Shown here piece after piece: positions 16,413 through 24,699 of a stretch of DNA of 64,000 nucleotides (position 1 is its first letter; every line of letters starts with the position of its first letter). The stretch is from Chitinophaga rhizophila. GTDB lineage: Bacteria > Bacteroidota > Bacteroidia > Chitinophagales > Chitinophagaceae. The position numbers were made by a program, and so were the translations under genes. The stretch covers positions 342,628 through 406,627 of the forward strand of contig NZ_JAICCF010000006.1 of assembly GCF_019492185.1 (NCBI RefSeq), written 5' to 3'. The notes beneath the pieces are model-generated. The model was not told where the DNA came from, made no database searches, and saw only the letters and a list, made by a program, of their open reading frames with translations.

Positions 16413-17585
16413 ATGAGTACCACCAACTCCATGAACAGACGTAACTGGCTGAAAACTACAGCCCTGTTTACCGGGGGGCTGACCATGCTTCCTCCGGCAC
16501 TCAGCAGACTACAGGCGGCTCCTGCTACAGGCAACAGCACTGCTCATGCCACTGACTATGCCGTTTCTCCTAAGTTGCCTGTAAATCTGAAAGCCCGGCT
16601 ATTTGCCAACGAAAATCCATTTGGACCATCACCGGCAGCTAAGAAAGCTATTATGGATGCCGTAACCACCAGCTATCAATACCCCATGCGGATGATACCT
16701 GAACTGGAAGCTAAAATATGCGCGCATGAGGGCATTACACCAGATATGCTGATGATCAGTTCGGGCTCTTCTCCGCTCTTGTTAGGCACTGCTGTCAGCC
16801 TATTAGGCAGCGGCGGTAACATAGTAACGGCTGAGACGACTTATGATGATCTGCCTACCCGCTGTGAAAAGGTCAAAGCACAATGGATCAAAGTACCGCT
16901 GACCAAAGATTATACCCACGACCTGGATGCTATGGAGAAGGCCATTACCACAGATACGAAGGTGGTGTACATCTGTAATCCGAATAACCCCACGGGAACT
17001 ATCGTTGATGCAGATAAACTCAAAGCTTTCTGCGAAAGGGTATCCCAAAAGGTGACTGTCTTCGTGGATGAAGCCTATATTGATTATCTGCCTGATGCCG
17101 GTGCGGTTACTATGATCCGTGGTGTAAAGCAAGGACAGAACATCATTGTAGCACGTACCTTCTCCAAGGTATACGGACTGGCAGGATTACGTATCGGTTA
17201 CATTGTTGCACCACCAGCAATCATTGCCAGGCTGCAACCTAATACCTCCTGTAGCTGGGCAGCTTTGTCAGCACCGGCCATCAGTGGCGCACTAGCCAGT
17301 TACCAGGATAAAACATATATACAGGATACAGTGAAGAAGACTATAGAGAGCCGGCAATTCCTATATGACACGCTGAAAGCAGAAGGATACTCCTATATAC
17401 CTTCACATGCTAATTTTGTCATGTTTCCACTGAAGATGGATGGGGAGCGCTTTCAGGAAGAAATGATGAAACGCGGCGTAGGCCTGCGCAACTGGAAAAT
17501 GAACAACGCACACTGGTGTAGAATCAGTATCGGAAGAATGGATGAGATGCAGGCATTTGCTGCTGCATTCAAAGAATTATCTTAA
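16413..17585 (+). CDS. Exported HisC-like PLP aminotransferase
   Basis: 390 residues of fold-type I PLP aminotransferase, closest in pattern to histidinol-phosphate aminotransferase. The N-terminus has NRRNWLKT (residues 8-15) plus a hydrophobic stretch, a Tat-like signal unusual for this enzyme class. Core motifs are intact: NPNNPTG at 189-195, DEAY at 219-222, TFSKVYGLAGLRIGY with PLP lysine K252, and R260. Since the protein is exported, histidine synthesis is unlikely. It more plausibly acts on a periplasmic amino donor next to the amine oxidase. Some Bacteroidota aminotransferases of this kind carry Tat signals. It sits 12 bp before the Hint-domain gene. Confidence 0.88.
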   Translation: MSTTNSMNRRNWLKTTALFTGGLTMLPPALSRLQAAPATGNSTAHATDYAVSPKLPVNLKARLFANENPFGPSPAAKKAIMDAVTTSYQYPMRMIPELEAKICAHEGITPDMLMISSGSSPLLLGTAVSLLGSGGNIVTAETTYDDLPTRCEKVKAQWIKVPLTKDYTHDLDAMEKAITTDTKVVYICNPNNPTGTIVDADKLKAFCERVSQKVTVFVDEAYIDYLPDAGAVTMIRGVKQGQNIIVARTFSKVYGLAGLRIGYIVAPPAIIARLQPNTSCSWAALSAPAISGALASYQDKTYIQDTVKKTIESRQFLYDTLKAEGYSYIPSHANFVMFPLKMDGERFQEEMMKRGVGLRNWKMNNAHWCRISIGRMDEMQAFAAAFKELS

Positions 17586-17597
17586 TCAAATAACTGT

Positions 17598-18581
17598 ATG
17601 AAGAAATATCTGCTGACATTACTCTTTACTGTGGCCATCGTACACCTGATGGCACAGTCACGCCCTATGACAATGGCGGAATATACCAAAGCAAAAACGT
17701 TTACTGTTAAAGACCTGGACAATGACACTTACGTAAAGTTCAATAATGAGTATGTACTTGACCGCTATGAGATGCGCAAGCCATATCTTATTACCGGCGA
17801 TGACGGACAAAAAAAGCGCATTGATCTGTATCGCCTGGTAGCGAAGGACAGTATGCAGGATATCGCTACCGTGATATTCTATACTAATGAAGCTGGCAAG
17901 CTCTATACGGCAGTAATGCCCCTGTTCAACAGCAATGCCGACATCTGGAATCAATACTTTGAAGACATTCATGCCATTGACAAAGTAGAGAAAAACTATG
18001 TACTGAAGCTGTCTTATGTGTTATCCAAAGAGTTCAGTTATCAGTTGTATAAGTCTATGCATGCCGGTAAAGATGTAAAGGAAGAAGCGGGCACTTATGG
18101 TACGGACATTTGTTTTCCGGGAGATCAGCTGGTAAATCTTGCAAACGGTAAGCAGAAAGCATTGCGGGATATCCGTCCCGGAGATGAGATTATCAGTCCG
18201 GATATGGCTACCCAACAGACACATACCATCCGCGTAAAGGAGCTGGTACAGCATACAGCAGAAAATTATGCCATTACCAGGCTACTGATAATTCATGCCA
18301 AGGAGCAACAGCGCGGAGGCATGCATGAAGTGATACTTTCAGGAAAACTACTACAGGCTACTCCGAATCATCCTGTGTTGACAGTAGCCGGCAGGAAGCA
18401 GATGGGAGCTGTCAGCGAAGGCGACCAGCTGCTTTGTATGGATGCGCACACCAGAGCACTCGTTCAATATACAGTTGTGAACAAAACCGAATCTGCCGGA
18501 GGCAAGCAACCAGTGTACAACATTGTTGCTGAAGGTGGAGACGCGTTTATGATGAACAACATCATGGTATTACAGAAGTAA
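17598..18581 (+). CDS. Secreted Hint-domain (intein-like) protein
   Basis: 327 residues: signal peptide (MKKYLLTLLFTVAIVHLMAQ), an N-terminal domain of about 150 residues with no recognised family, and a C-terminal Hint domain starting at C172 (TDICFPGDQLV). Hint blocks are visible: the first block with RPGDEIIS, TPNH (T255-H258) as the TxxH motif, and the closing block VYNIVAEGGDAFMMNNIMV. The usual C-terminal His-Asn splice residues are missing, so full splicing is unlikely. An N-S acyl shift with cleavage before C172 remains possible, as in Hedgehog-type domains. It shares an operon with the two exported enzymes and ends at a strong terminator. The role of the N-terminal part is unknown. 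Confidence 0.85.
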   Translation: MKKYLLTLLFTVAIVHLMAQSRPMTMAEYTKAKTFTVKDLDNDTYVKFNNEYVLDRYEMRKPYLITGDDGQKKRIDLYRLVAKDSMQDIATVIFYTNEAGKLYTAVMPLFNSNADIWNQYFEDIHAIDKVEKNYVLKLSYVLSKEFSYQLYKSMHAGKDVKEEAGTYGTDICFPGDQLVNLANGKQKALRDIRPGDEIISPDMATQQTHTIRVKELVQHTAENYAITRLLIIHAKEQQRGGMHEVILSGKLLQATPNHPVLTVAGRKQMGAVSEGDQLLCMDAHTRALVQYTVVNKTESAGGKQPVYNIVAEGGDAFMMNNIMVLQK

Positions 18582-18602
18582 ACCGTGGTCACAGAAAATG
18601 CA

Positions 18603-18632
18603 AAAGGGAAGGGGATTGACGCCCTTCCCTTT
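18603..18632. terminator. Intrinsic terminator between Hint gene and EF-G gene
   Basis: An 11-bp stem AAAGGGAAGGG / CCCTTCCCTTT with an 8-nt loop and T-rich flank, lying between two convergent genes, so it probably works in both directions. Confidence 0.8.
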
Positions 18633-18655
18633 CTATTTGTATGAGGTATCCGCGA

Positions 18656-20752
18656 TTAAGCCTTTACCAGTAGTTCTCCTTTACTCAGTACTTCAGTGGC
18701 AATCCCTGCGGGCACCAGTTGATAATCCTGGAAAGTGACAGTAGCAGCAGCCCTGCCGGAGGACAAGGAACGCAATGTGTTCACATATCCGAACAGTTCA
18801 GACAAAGGCACTTCCGCTTTGATATGTTGTGCGTTAGCCTTTACCTCCATGTTTTTTATCATACCGCGGCGTCGGTTCAGATCACCGGTGATAGCGCCTG
18901 TGTATGCTTCGGGTAATATTACCTCTACGCTCATACATGGCTCCAGCAGATTGGGAGCAGCTTTTACAGCAGCCTGACGGAAGCCTGTTAACGCAGCGTG
19001 TTCAAAGTCCAGCGCGTGCGAGTCGGTAGCGTGGATGTCTCCATCCAGCAAACGCACCTTCATGGACTGTACAGGATAACCGGCGAGTGCGCCTGTCTTC
19101 ATAGCTTCTTCAAATCCTTTCTTCACGGCAGGTATAAACTCACGCGGTATAGCGCCACCGGTAACTTCGTTGACAAACTCCAGTCCAGGCTGACCATCTT
19201 CACGTGGCGACAGTTCAAACACAATTGCAGCATAGTGACCGGCTCCACCATTTTGTTTAGCGTAGACTTCTTTGTGCTGTACAGCTTTCGTGAACAGCTC
19301 TTTGTACGCAATCTGCGGGCGGCCTTTGTTGATGGCAACGTTGTAATTTGTTTCCAGTCTTTCGAGTACTACCTCCAGGTGCAGTTCGCCCATCCCTTTT
19401 AGTATAGTCTGGCCGGAAGCAGCATCAACAGATACCTGCAGCGTCGGATCTTCTTCAACCAGTTTAGACAGGGCTTCACTCAGCTTATTCATATCCTTGG
19501 CCGCCTTCGCCTCGATAGCGTAACCCAGCATCGGTTCCGGGAAGCTGATCTTTTCCAGCAATAGAGGTTGGTCCGGATCAGAGAGCGTATCGCCGGTACG
19601 GACGTCTTTCAGTCCTACAACAGCACCAATATCACCAGCAGTAATTGCGTCGGCAGTTTCAAACTTGTCGGACATAATGCGCATCAGTCTACTGATACGT
19701 ACGTGCTTACCCGTACGGCTATTCCAGACAGTATCGCCGGGGCGTAAGGTACCGGTATATACTCTGACGAGTGTCAATTTACCAGCATAGTCATCTGCAA
19801 TGATCTTAAAGGCCAGCGCAGCAACGGGACCATCTTCAGTAGCCGTCAGCCATTGGTCAGCTTCAGTTTCCGGATTAACCGCATGTATCTGAGGCATATC
19901 CGCCGGCGCAGGAAGATAGCGAACGACAGCATCCAGCAAAGGCTGTACCCCTTTATTGCGATAGGCAGCGCCAGCGAGTACAGGTACTACCTGCATCTGT
20001 AAGGTAGCGTTGCGCAAGGCGCGGTAGATGTCTTCCACTGCTACACTATCAGGGTCATTGGTATAACTCTCGAAGATAGTCTCGTCGTATAGCGACAGTT
20101 CTTCCAGCAGATGGACGCGTGCCTTCCAGGCATCTTCCAGCAGATGTGCAGGGATGCCGGTGATGGAGTATGCTTTACCATCATCACTGCTCCATACATA
20201 TGCCTGCATAGTGACGAGGTCAATGACGCCGGTGAAGTCATCTTCCGCACCGACAGGCAGTTGTACCGGTACCGCATTGGTATGCAGTACATCGCGTATC
20301 TCATTTACGACACGGGAAAAGTCAGCGCCTTGCCTGTCCATTTTATTGATCATAATGATACGTGGTACATTGTACCGGTTAGCCTGTTGCCATACCGTTT
20401 CAGATTGCGGCTGTACGCCAGACTTTGCACAGAACACAGCAACGGCACCGTCCAGTACGCGCAGGGAACGTTCTACTTCAGCAGTAAAGTCTACGTGGCC
20501 GGGGGTGTCTATAATATTCACCTGATGCTTGTTACCATTGAGTTGCCAGTAGGTAGTGATAGCAGCAGAGGAGATAGTGATGCCACGTTTTTCTTCCTGT
20601 GGATCGCTATCCATCACGGTATTACCTTCATCAACACTACCCAGTTTATGTGTGAGTCCTGTATAATAAAGCATGCGCTCAGTGACGGTAGTTTTACCTG
20701 CATCGACATGTGCCATGATACCTATATTTCTGAAGTTATCTAATCGTTTCAT
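18656..20752 (-). CDS. Elongation factor G paralogue (stand-alone, EF-G2-like)
   Basis: 698 residues from ATG 20752 (MKRLDNFRNIGIMAHVDAGK). A TTG-initiated extension from 20821 would run through a terminator hairpin and is rejected. GTPase motifs are present: AHVDAGKTT (P-loop), RGITI (switch I), DTPGH (switch II) and NKMD, followed by domains II-V to GELLVKA. EF-G drives ribosome translocation. This copy is not beside rpsL, rpsG or tuf, and its P-loop region (VDAGKTTVTERMLYYTG) differs from the usual IDAGKTTTTER, so it is probably a second EF-G. In Bacteroides a second EF-G (fusA2) is known to be induced on starvation; equivalence here is inference. Its leader contains a strong terminator-like hairpin. 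Confidence 0.92.
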   Translation of the reverse strand: MKRLDNFRNIGIMAHVDAGKTTVTERMLYYTGLTHKLGSVDEGNTVMDSDPQEEKRGITISSAAITTYWQLNGNKHQVNIIDTPGHVDFTAEVERSLRVLDGAVAVFCAKSGVQPQSETVWQQANRYNVPRIIMINKMDRQGADFSRVVNEIRDVLHTNAVPVQLPVGAEDDFTGVIDLVTMQAYVWSSDDGKAYSITGIPAHLLEDAWKARVHLLEELSLYDETIFESYTNDPDSVAVEDIYRALRNATLQMQVVPVLAGAAYRNKGVQPLLDAVVRYLPAPADMPQIHAVNPETEADQWLTATEDGPVAALAFKIIADDYAGKLTLVRVYTGTLRPGDTVWNSRTGKHVRISRLMRIMSDKFETADAITAGDIGAVVGLKDVRTGDTLSDPDQPLLLEKISFPEPMLGYAIEAKAAKDMNKLSEALSKLVEEDPTLQVSVDAASGQTILKGMGELHLEVVLERLETNYNVAINKGRPQIAYKELFTKAVQHKEVYAKQNGGAGHYAAIVFELSPREDGQPGLEFVNEVTGGAIPREFIPAVKKGFEEAMKTGALAGYPVQSMKVRLLDGDIHATDSHALDFEHAALTGFRQAAVKAAPNLLEPCMSVEVILPEAYTGAITGDLNRRRGMIKNMEVKANAQHIKAEVPLSELFGYVNTLRSLSSGRAAATVTFQDYQLVPAGIATEVLSKGELLVKA

Positions 20753-20777
20753 TATTGTTGATTTTGATGCTAATAAA

Positions 20778-20808
20778 AAAGCCTTCCGTTGTGGTAACGG
20801 AAGGCTTT
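20778..20808 (-). terminator. Terminator hairpin in the EF-G leader (candidate attenuator)
   Basis: A perfect 13-bp stem AAAGCCTTCCGTT / AACGGAAGGCTTT with a 5-nt loop. On the minus strand it is followed by TTTTTTATTAG, so it terminates transcription heading into the EF-G gene. It ends 25 nt before the ATG. No promoter-like sequence fits in that 25 nt, so EF-G transcripts must pass through it. Confidence 0.8.
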
Positions 20809-20953
20809 CAGCAATATGCAAAGCACTGACGTTACCGGGTGAGCGGTTTAAATAAAATTGTCAATATTTTGATAATAGCGTTCATATTGCTGGTTATAAA
20901 TGATGTTATGTGTAAATAGTGTGTAGTGGGGAGATACGGGGAGACAAATAAAA

Positions 20954-20977
20954 AGGCCTCTTCGGATGAAGAGGCCT
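20954..20977 (-). terminator. Terminator of the 42-codon gene
   Basis: 10-bp perfect arms AGGCCTCTTC / GAAGAGGCCT around a GGAT loop. On the minus strand a TTTTTATTT run follows. It lies 24 nt after the stop of the 42-codon ORF. Confidence 0.82.
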
Positions 20978-21001
20978 CTGAAGTATATTCAGTGACAATA
21001 A

Positions 21002-21130
21002 TTAACCTCTTACATCCGGGTAAGGATTTGCCTCCCCGTTCTTAATTAAGACAATACAGGTACTAGCAATTACTGCTCTGATAGCAGCACTTGCGTTGAA
21101 CGCTGATTGATTTGTAAGAATGTTATTCAT
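21002..21130 (-). CDS. Orphan 42-residue peptide gene
   Basis: ATG at 21128-21130 and TAA at 21002-21004, encoding 42 residues. The N-terminal part is MNNILTNQSAFNASAA, followed by a hydrophobic IRAVIASTCIVLI stretch with a single cysteine (C25), and a C-terminal polar tail ending NPYPDVRG. It has its own promoter (21160-21188) and terminator (20954-20977), so it behaves like a real transcription unit. It has no classical signal peptide and no modification enzyme next to it. It could be a small membrane or secreted peptide, a precursor peptide, or a short regulatory ORF upstream of the EF-G gene. No family recognised. Confidence 0.65.
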   Translation of the reverse strand: MNNILTNQSAFNASAAIRAVIASTCIVLIKNGEANPYPDVRG

Positions 21131-21159
21131 TGTGAGTAATAGTTTTCAAATTTCGTGCA

Positions 21160-21188
21160 CAAATGTACGAACATTTTTGATATAACAA
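21160..21188 (-). promoter_or_regulatory. Consensus promoter of the 42-codon gene
   Basis: On the minus strand TTG (21186-21188) and TACATTTG (21160-21167) are separated by 18 nt, matching the Bacteroidota TTG-N19-TAnnTTTG promoter. It points at the ATG at 21130, which predicts a leader of roughly 20-25 nt. Confidence 0.8.
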
Positions 21189-21377
21189 AACAAGCGCATG
21201 GCCAGTCTGCGTGTTACCGGCAGCAAGTATGCAGTAATTAATTGAGAGATAAACGCTTAATAGATTTTTGAAAATAGTAAGCTATCATGAGCAATCGATT
21301 TTCGCTTTTTACTAGTCAACTATGTCAGGCGTCTTTCAAACGTATACCTGATTTTCATTCGTGTAAAAACGCTGTAT

Positions 21378-22532
21378 TTACAACCAGATCAATGGGTGGC
21401 GTACTGGCAGATTACGGACCACCTCCGGATGATCGGGCTGATGTTCCAGCCCTTTCCAGGTATTGAACCAATCTTGCCGTTGGAAAGTGAGCGCACCAAA
21501 AACCAGGAACGGGTGCGCAACGGGCCATTCATTCCAGTACATCACATCCGGCTTGAGTGGCCAATGGTTTTTGCCGGCAACGTAGGGATAGAGGTATGCT
21601 ATACCCTTATGGATGCTGCGGCCGTCAGGTAGCTGAAAGGTCCACAGATTGTTGTCACCATCTGATAATATCTGGCAGATGGTGACCATCGCATCGAGGT
21701 TAAAGAGTGAATATCCATAGGGTTTGGTTCTGGCAAGTTCGAGCGGGAAACTGCCATCCGCAGCCATCTGGTTGGGCAATAGCACTTCCCGGTAGCGGTT
21801 ACGGCAGAATTGCAGCAATGCACTATCCCTGGTAAGTCTTGCAAAAGCAGCCACCTGCATTACCCAGCAGGTACCATGATTGTTTTTAGCGTTCATTTCG
21901 TCCTTTCCATACTGATGTGTGGTGAGCCAATGCAGGTATTCGCGGAACCACTTTTTAACGCCGTCCAGCAATGTGCGGTCGAAGGTCGCATCGTATTGCA
22001 TCACCAGTACCCCTTGCGCTACCTCCATCAGGTGAATTGTGTCAATGATACCGATACCTCTGCCGGTGAACCGGCCTTTGATAGCCTGCGCATATAACAG
22101 GTTGGGGTGCATAAGAGTAGCCGTGTCGGTGAACCAGGCTTGCAGGTGTCGCTGTGCAGCATGTACATATTGGGTATCTCCGGTAATCCGGTAAGCAGAT
22201 GCCAGTGCTCCTACAATACGGCTGAAACGGATCATAGCTGACCGGTGTGCGGTAAAGTTAGCAGGATTTGTGAGGCCGTCTTTCTGCACATAAGGACTAT
22301 CAGGATATCCGGGTACAGGCCACCAATAATCCCCTTCGGAATAGAAGTCATGCTTACCCCCAACGCTACGTACGCATACTTCCGAGGTTACAGTGACAGG
22401 TGCTTGTTGCAGCGCCCAGGCAGCTTCGGCAAGCACTTGTCCGCGTAGTACTTCAACAACAGCCTTATCCGGCGGGAAGGGCATAAAGGCATAGCAGCAG
22501 ATGAGTATCAGTGAGGCAATAACGTGTTTCAT
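21378..22532 (-). CDS. Alginate-lyase-type polysaccharide lyase (PF05426-like)
   Basis: 384 residues with a signal peptide (MKHVIASLILICCYAFMPF). The domain is an alpha/alpha-barrel of the alginate_lyase superfamily: EGDYWWPVPGYPDSPYV near 66-82, KNNHGTCW near 213-220 and SFPLELARTKPYGYSLFNL near 259-277 are the conserved blocks as I know them; Asn, His and Tyr in these are the expected catalytic types. It would cleave uronic-acid polysaccharide (alginate or glucuronan) in the periplasm; PL38 or PL5-like families are candidates. No PUL partners (SusC/D) are visible nearby. It is divergent from a lipoprotein gene whose start is 64 bp away. Confidence 0.82.
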   Translation of the reverse strand: MKHVIASLILICCYAFMPFPPDKAVVEVLRGQVLAEAAWALQQAPVTVTSEVCVRSVGGKHDFYSEGDYWWPVPGYPDSPYVQKDGLTNPANFTAHRSAMIRFSRIVGALASAYRITGDTQYVHAAQRHLQAWFTDTATLMHPNLLYAQAIKGRFTGRGIGIIDTIHLMEVAQGVLVMQYDATFDRTLLDGVKKWFREYLHWLTTHQYGKDEMNAKNNHGTCWVMQVAAFARLTRDSALLQFCRNRYREVLLPNQMAADGSFPLELARTKPYGYSLFNLDAMVTICQILSDGDNNLWTFQLPDGRSIHKGIAYLYPYVAGKNHWPLKPDVMYWNEWPVAHPFLVFGALTFQRQDWFNTWKGLEHQPDHPEVVRNLPVRHPLIWL

Positions 22533-22595
22533 GGGTTATCAACATGTATATACACATATTACGAAACTCCTGCGATATTTTCCTACCTTGCCAGG

Positions 22596-23423
22596 ATGAT
22601 AAAGCGTTTTCCTGTTATCCTGCTGACATTATTCACAGCTGCCTGTGCACGACCTGGTAACCAGCCATTGGCAGTAGCCAAAAAGATCTTCAGTAAAGAG
22701 GCGGACCCGCATTTTATCCAGCTACATAGTACAGGTGATTATCAAGGTCACCCTAATGGGGAGGATTTGCCGGCAGGAGTCCAGCCTTCCTTCCGTATCC
22801 TACGGCAAACGGCCACTAACAGCGTCATAGCGATGAATTTGGCGGCAGTTGGTCCGCACGCAGACAAGTATCTCTTTTTCAGCAAAGATAGCGGCATATG
22901 GCAGCTAAACGCTATTGGCGCGCCTACCTTAGCCCGGGCAGATAACAGGCGTAAACAGGAGATGGAATCACTGACAGAGACCCAGATAGACTCGATCCTA
23001 CAGGAATCACAACAGTACAGCAGCCCGGCGTACAAAACCAGGGAAGCGTTTGATTTCATACTGCATAGTCTGCGGTTAAAGCTTTCTCCTGATGACACCC
23101 TTGTCGCTCACTTCAACCGGCATAAAGCAGGTTTTGAACAATTGCTGGCTGCTGCACAACAGGTTAACTATACCTTACAGGATGATCGCAATACACTAGC
23201 AGATAGCCGCACGCCGGCATACCAGTCTATGTTGATCAGCAATGTGACGAAAGGCGGCTTTTTACCGGAGCAATGTTTTGACTTTCATATACTGTATGAC
23301 CAGGTGGGGTATCTGTATGTGGCAGATGAACGGTATCTACCCGAATTAAGACCTGATAAGGTAATGATGCTGCGGAAAGTAGGGAAGGGGTGGTATTTGT
23401 ATAAGGTAGCGATTTATTTGTAG
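22596..23423 (+). CDS. Lipoprotein of unknown function
   Basis: 275 residues from ATG 22596, with the lipoprotein signal MIKRFPVILLTLFTAAC (Cys 17). A longer frame from 22524 has no signal and overlaps the divergent gene, so it is rejected. The first part (about 50-110) is beta-rich with FRILRQTATNSVIAMNL, the middle helical (MESLTETQIDSILQESQQY) and the end compact, ending ...KVGKGWYLYKVAIYL. No family recognised. Probably periplasmic or outer-membrane facing. It is monocistronic. Confidence 0.75.
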   Translation: MIKRFPVILLTLFTAACARPGNQPLAVAKKIFSKEADPHFIQLHSTGDYQGHPNGEDLPAGVQPSFRILRQTATNSVIAMNLAAVGPHADKYLFFSKDSGIWQLNAIGAPTLARADNRRKQEMESLTETQIDSILQESQQYSSPAYKTREAFDFILHSLRLKLSPDDTLVAHFNRHKAGFEQLLAAAQQVNYTLQDDRNTLADSRTPAYQSMLISNVTKGGFLPEQCFDFHILYDQVGYLYVADERYLPELRPDKVMMLRKVGKGWYLYKVAIYL

Positions 23424-23720
23424 GGGATAGTGACTTATACTCCTGACTACTACTCACAAAGATGACATTTTCTTAATATTCCCATAACACACACTGACAA
23501 GCCCTTTCCTATTTTTGCTTCCGCCTGTTGCACCTTATAGCACACCTATGTACCCTTATAAGGCCAGCACTTATATGGCTTTACCCTAACCAGGTATCGC
23601 TTCTTTACGCATTTACACGGCAAACGAAATGCGGAGATATTCAGTATCCTTGACCCGGTATTGCAGCAGACCCGAATATATTCGTCAAACCACGTTTATT
23701 TCCATAAAAACCCATCATAC

Positions 23721-24635
23721 ATGAGAAAAACATCCCTCTTATTACTAAGCTGCTGTAGCTTATTACTGTTAACACAATGTCAGAAAGCTGACGAAGAACT
23801 GGCGCCTCAGATGAAGAGTGAGTCAACAATTGCTGCTGCAGCAGCTGCTGCTCCATGCGCCTGTTCAGAAAGTTCTACGAAGGTAAGCGGAGCCACCGCT
23901 CAGGCATGGGCAACACAGTTTGCACCATTGATCAAATTTGACCGTGCATCACCAGACTATCCTACAACAGTAGAGAACATCTTTGCGAGTTCTGACCCCG
24001 CCACAAAAGCATGTGGAGGTAAACTTGTACTGGTAGACAAGACTGTACCAAGAAGTAAGGACTTCCCTACCTACTATGATGTACAGGTGCATCCAAGTGA
24101 TGCAGACAGGATATTCATTGACTACTGGTGGGCATATAAACGCCAGGAAAACTGCTTCTCTAACCTGGGAGGGCATGATTATGACCTGGAACATGTTGTA
24201 ATTCAATTCAGGCAATCTACACAGCGTATCATTTCAGTAACTTACTTCCAGCATGGCGGTTATTATACCAAAGACTGGAGAAGCGTTGCTGCAGGTACGC
24301 GGGTACAGGCATGGGTAGGTAAATTTGCACATGGCATGTATCATTTCGGCAGCTCCATTACACTGCCAGGATATGAGTGCGCATACTGGGGTGATTACAG
24401 AAATCCTAATGGTGCGCAGGATGAAGTATTGACAGGCAACAGACTCGTACAAATGAGCTGTAACGCTACTCAATTCAACTATAGCGGCAACTGGGGCAGT
24501 CCGGGTAAAGGACCTTTATTTCGCGACAGAGCTTACTGGAATTTTGCTGCCTGTTATGGTTCCGACGGACCATTCGGTCAGGATGGATGTAGCGCCTGCG
24601 ACTTTGGCAATACCAAGCTGATTGGTACAATCTAA
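23721..24635 (+). CDS. Lipoprotein with Vps62/NPP1-like domain
   Basis: 304 residues from ATG 23721, opening the lipoprotein signal MRKTSLLLLSCCSLLLLTQC (Cys 20). A short Ala-rich linker (A x8) precedes the domain. The domain starts WATQFAPLIKFD and includes DYWWAYKRQ and NLGGHDYDLEHVVIQF followed by VTYFQHGGYYTKDW. This layout (an acidic/His motif, then HVVIQF, then QHGG) resembles the Vps62/NPP1-like fold seen in several secreted bacterial proteins. Eight or more cysteines suggest disulfides. The role is unknown. It ends before a 12-bp hairpin. Confidence 0.72.
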   Translation: MRKTSLLLLSCCSLLLLTQCQKADEELAPQMKSESTIAAAAAAAPCACSESSTKVSGATAQAWATQFAPLIKFDRASPDYPTTVENIFASSDPATKACGGKLVLVDKTVPRSKDFPTYYDVQVHPSDADRIFIDYWWAYKRQENCFSNLGGHDYDLEHVVIQFRQSTQRIISVTYFQHGGYYTKDWRSVAAGTRVQAWVGKFAHGMYHFGSSITLPGYECAYWGDYRNPNGAQDEVLTGNRLVQMSCNATQFNYSGNWGSPGKGPLFRDRAYWNFAACYGSDGPFGQDGCSACDFGNTKLIGTI

Positions 24636-24650
24636 GTCACCATATATCAA

Positions 24651-24692
24651 CTATGCAGAAAGACCGTTTGTAAAAACAGCCTTTCTGCATAG
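24651..24692. terminator. Hairpin between convergent genes
   Basis: 12-bp perfect arms CTATGCAGAAAG / CTTTCTGCATAG around an 18-nt loop, placed between the lipoprotein and the GH127 gene, both ending here. It lacks a long T-run, so the terminator call is moderate. Confidence 0.55.
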
Positions 24693-24699
24693 TACTGAC

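Noticed and set aside
16413..17585. Histidinol-phosphate aminotransferase of histidine synthesis
   Set aside because: Twin-arginine export signal and absence of other his genes argue against it.
20111..20743. 210-codon plus-strand open frame opposite EF-G
   Set aside because: Shadow of the conserved GTPase domain.
20753..20821. N-terminally extended EF-G from TTG 20821
   Set aside because: The extension is encoded by a terminator stem and the family starts at the ATG 20752.
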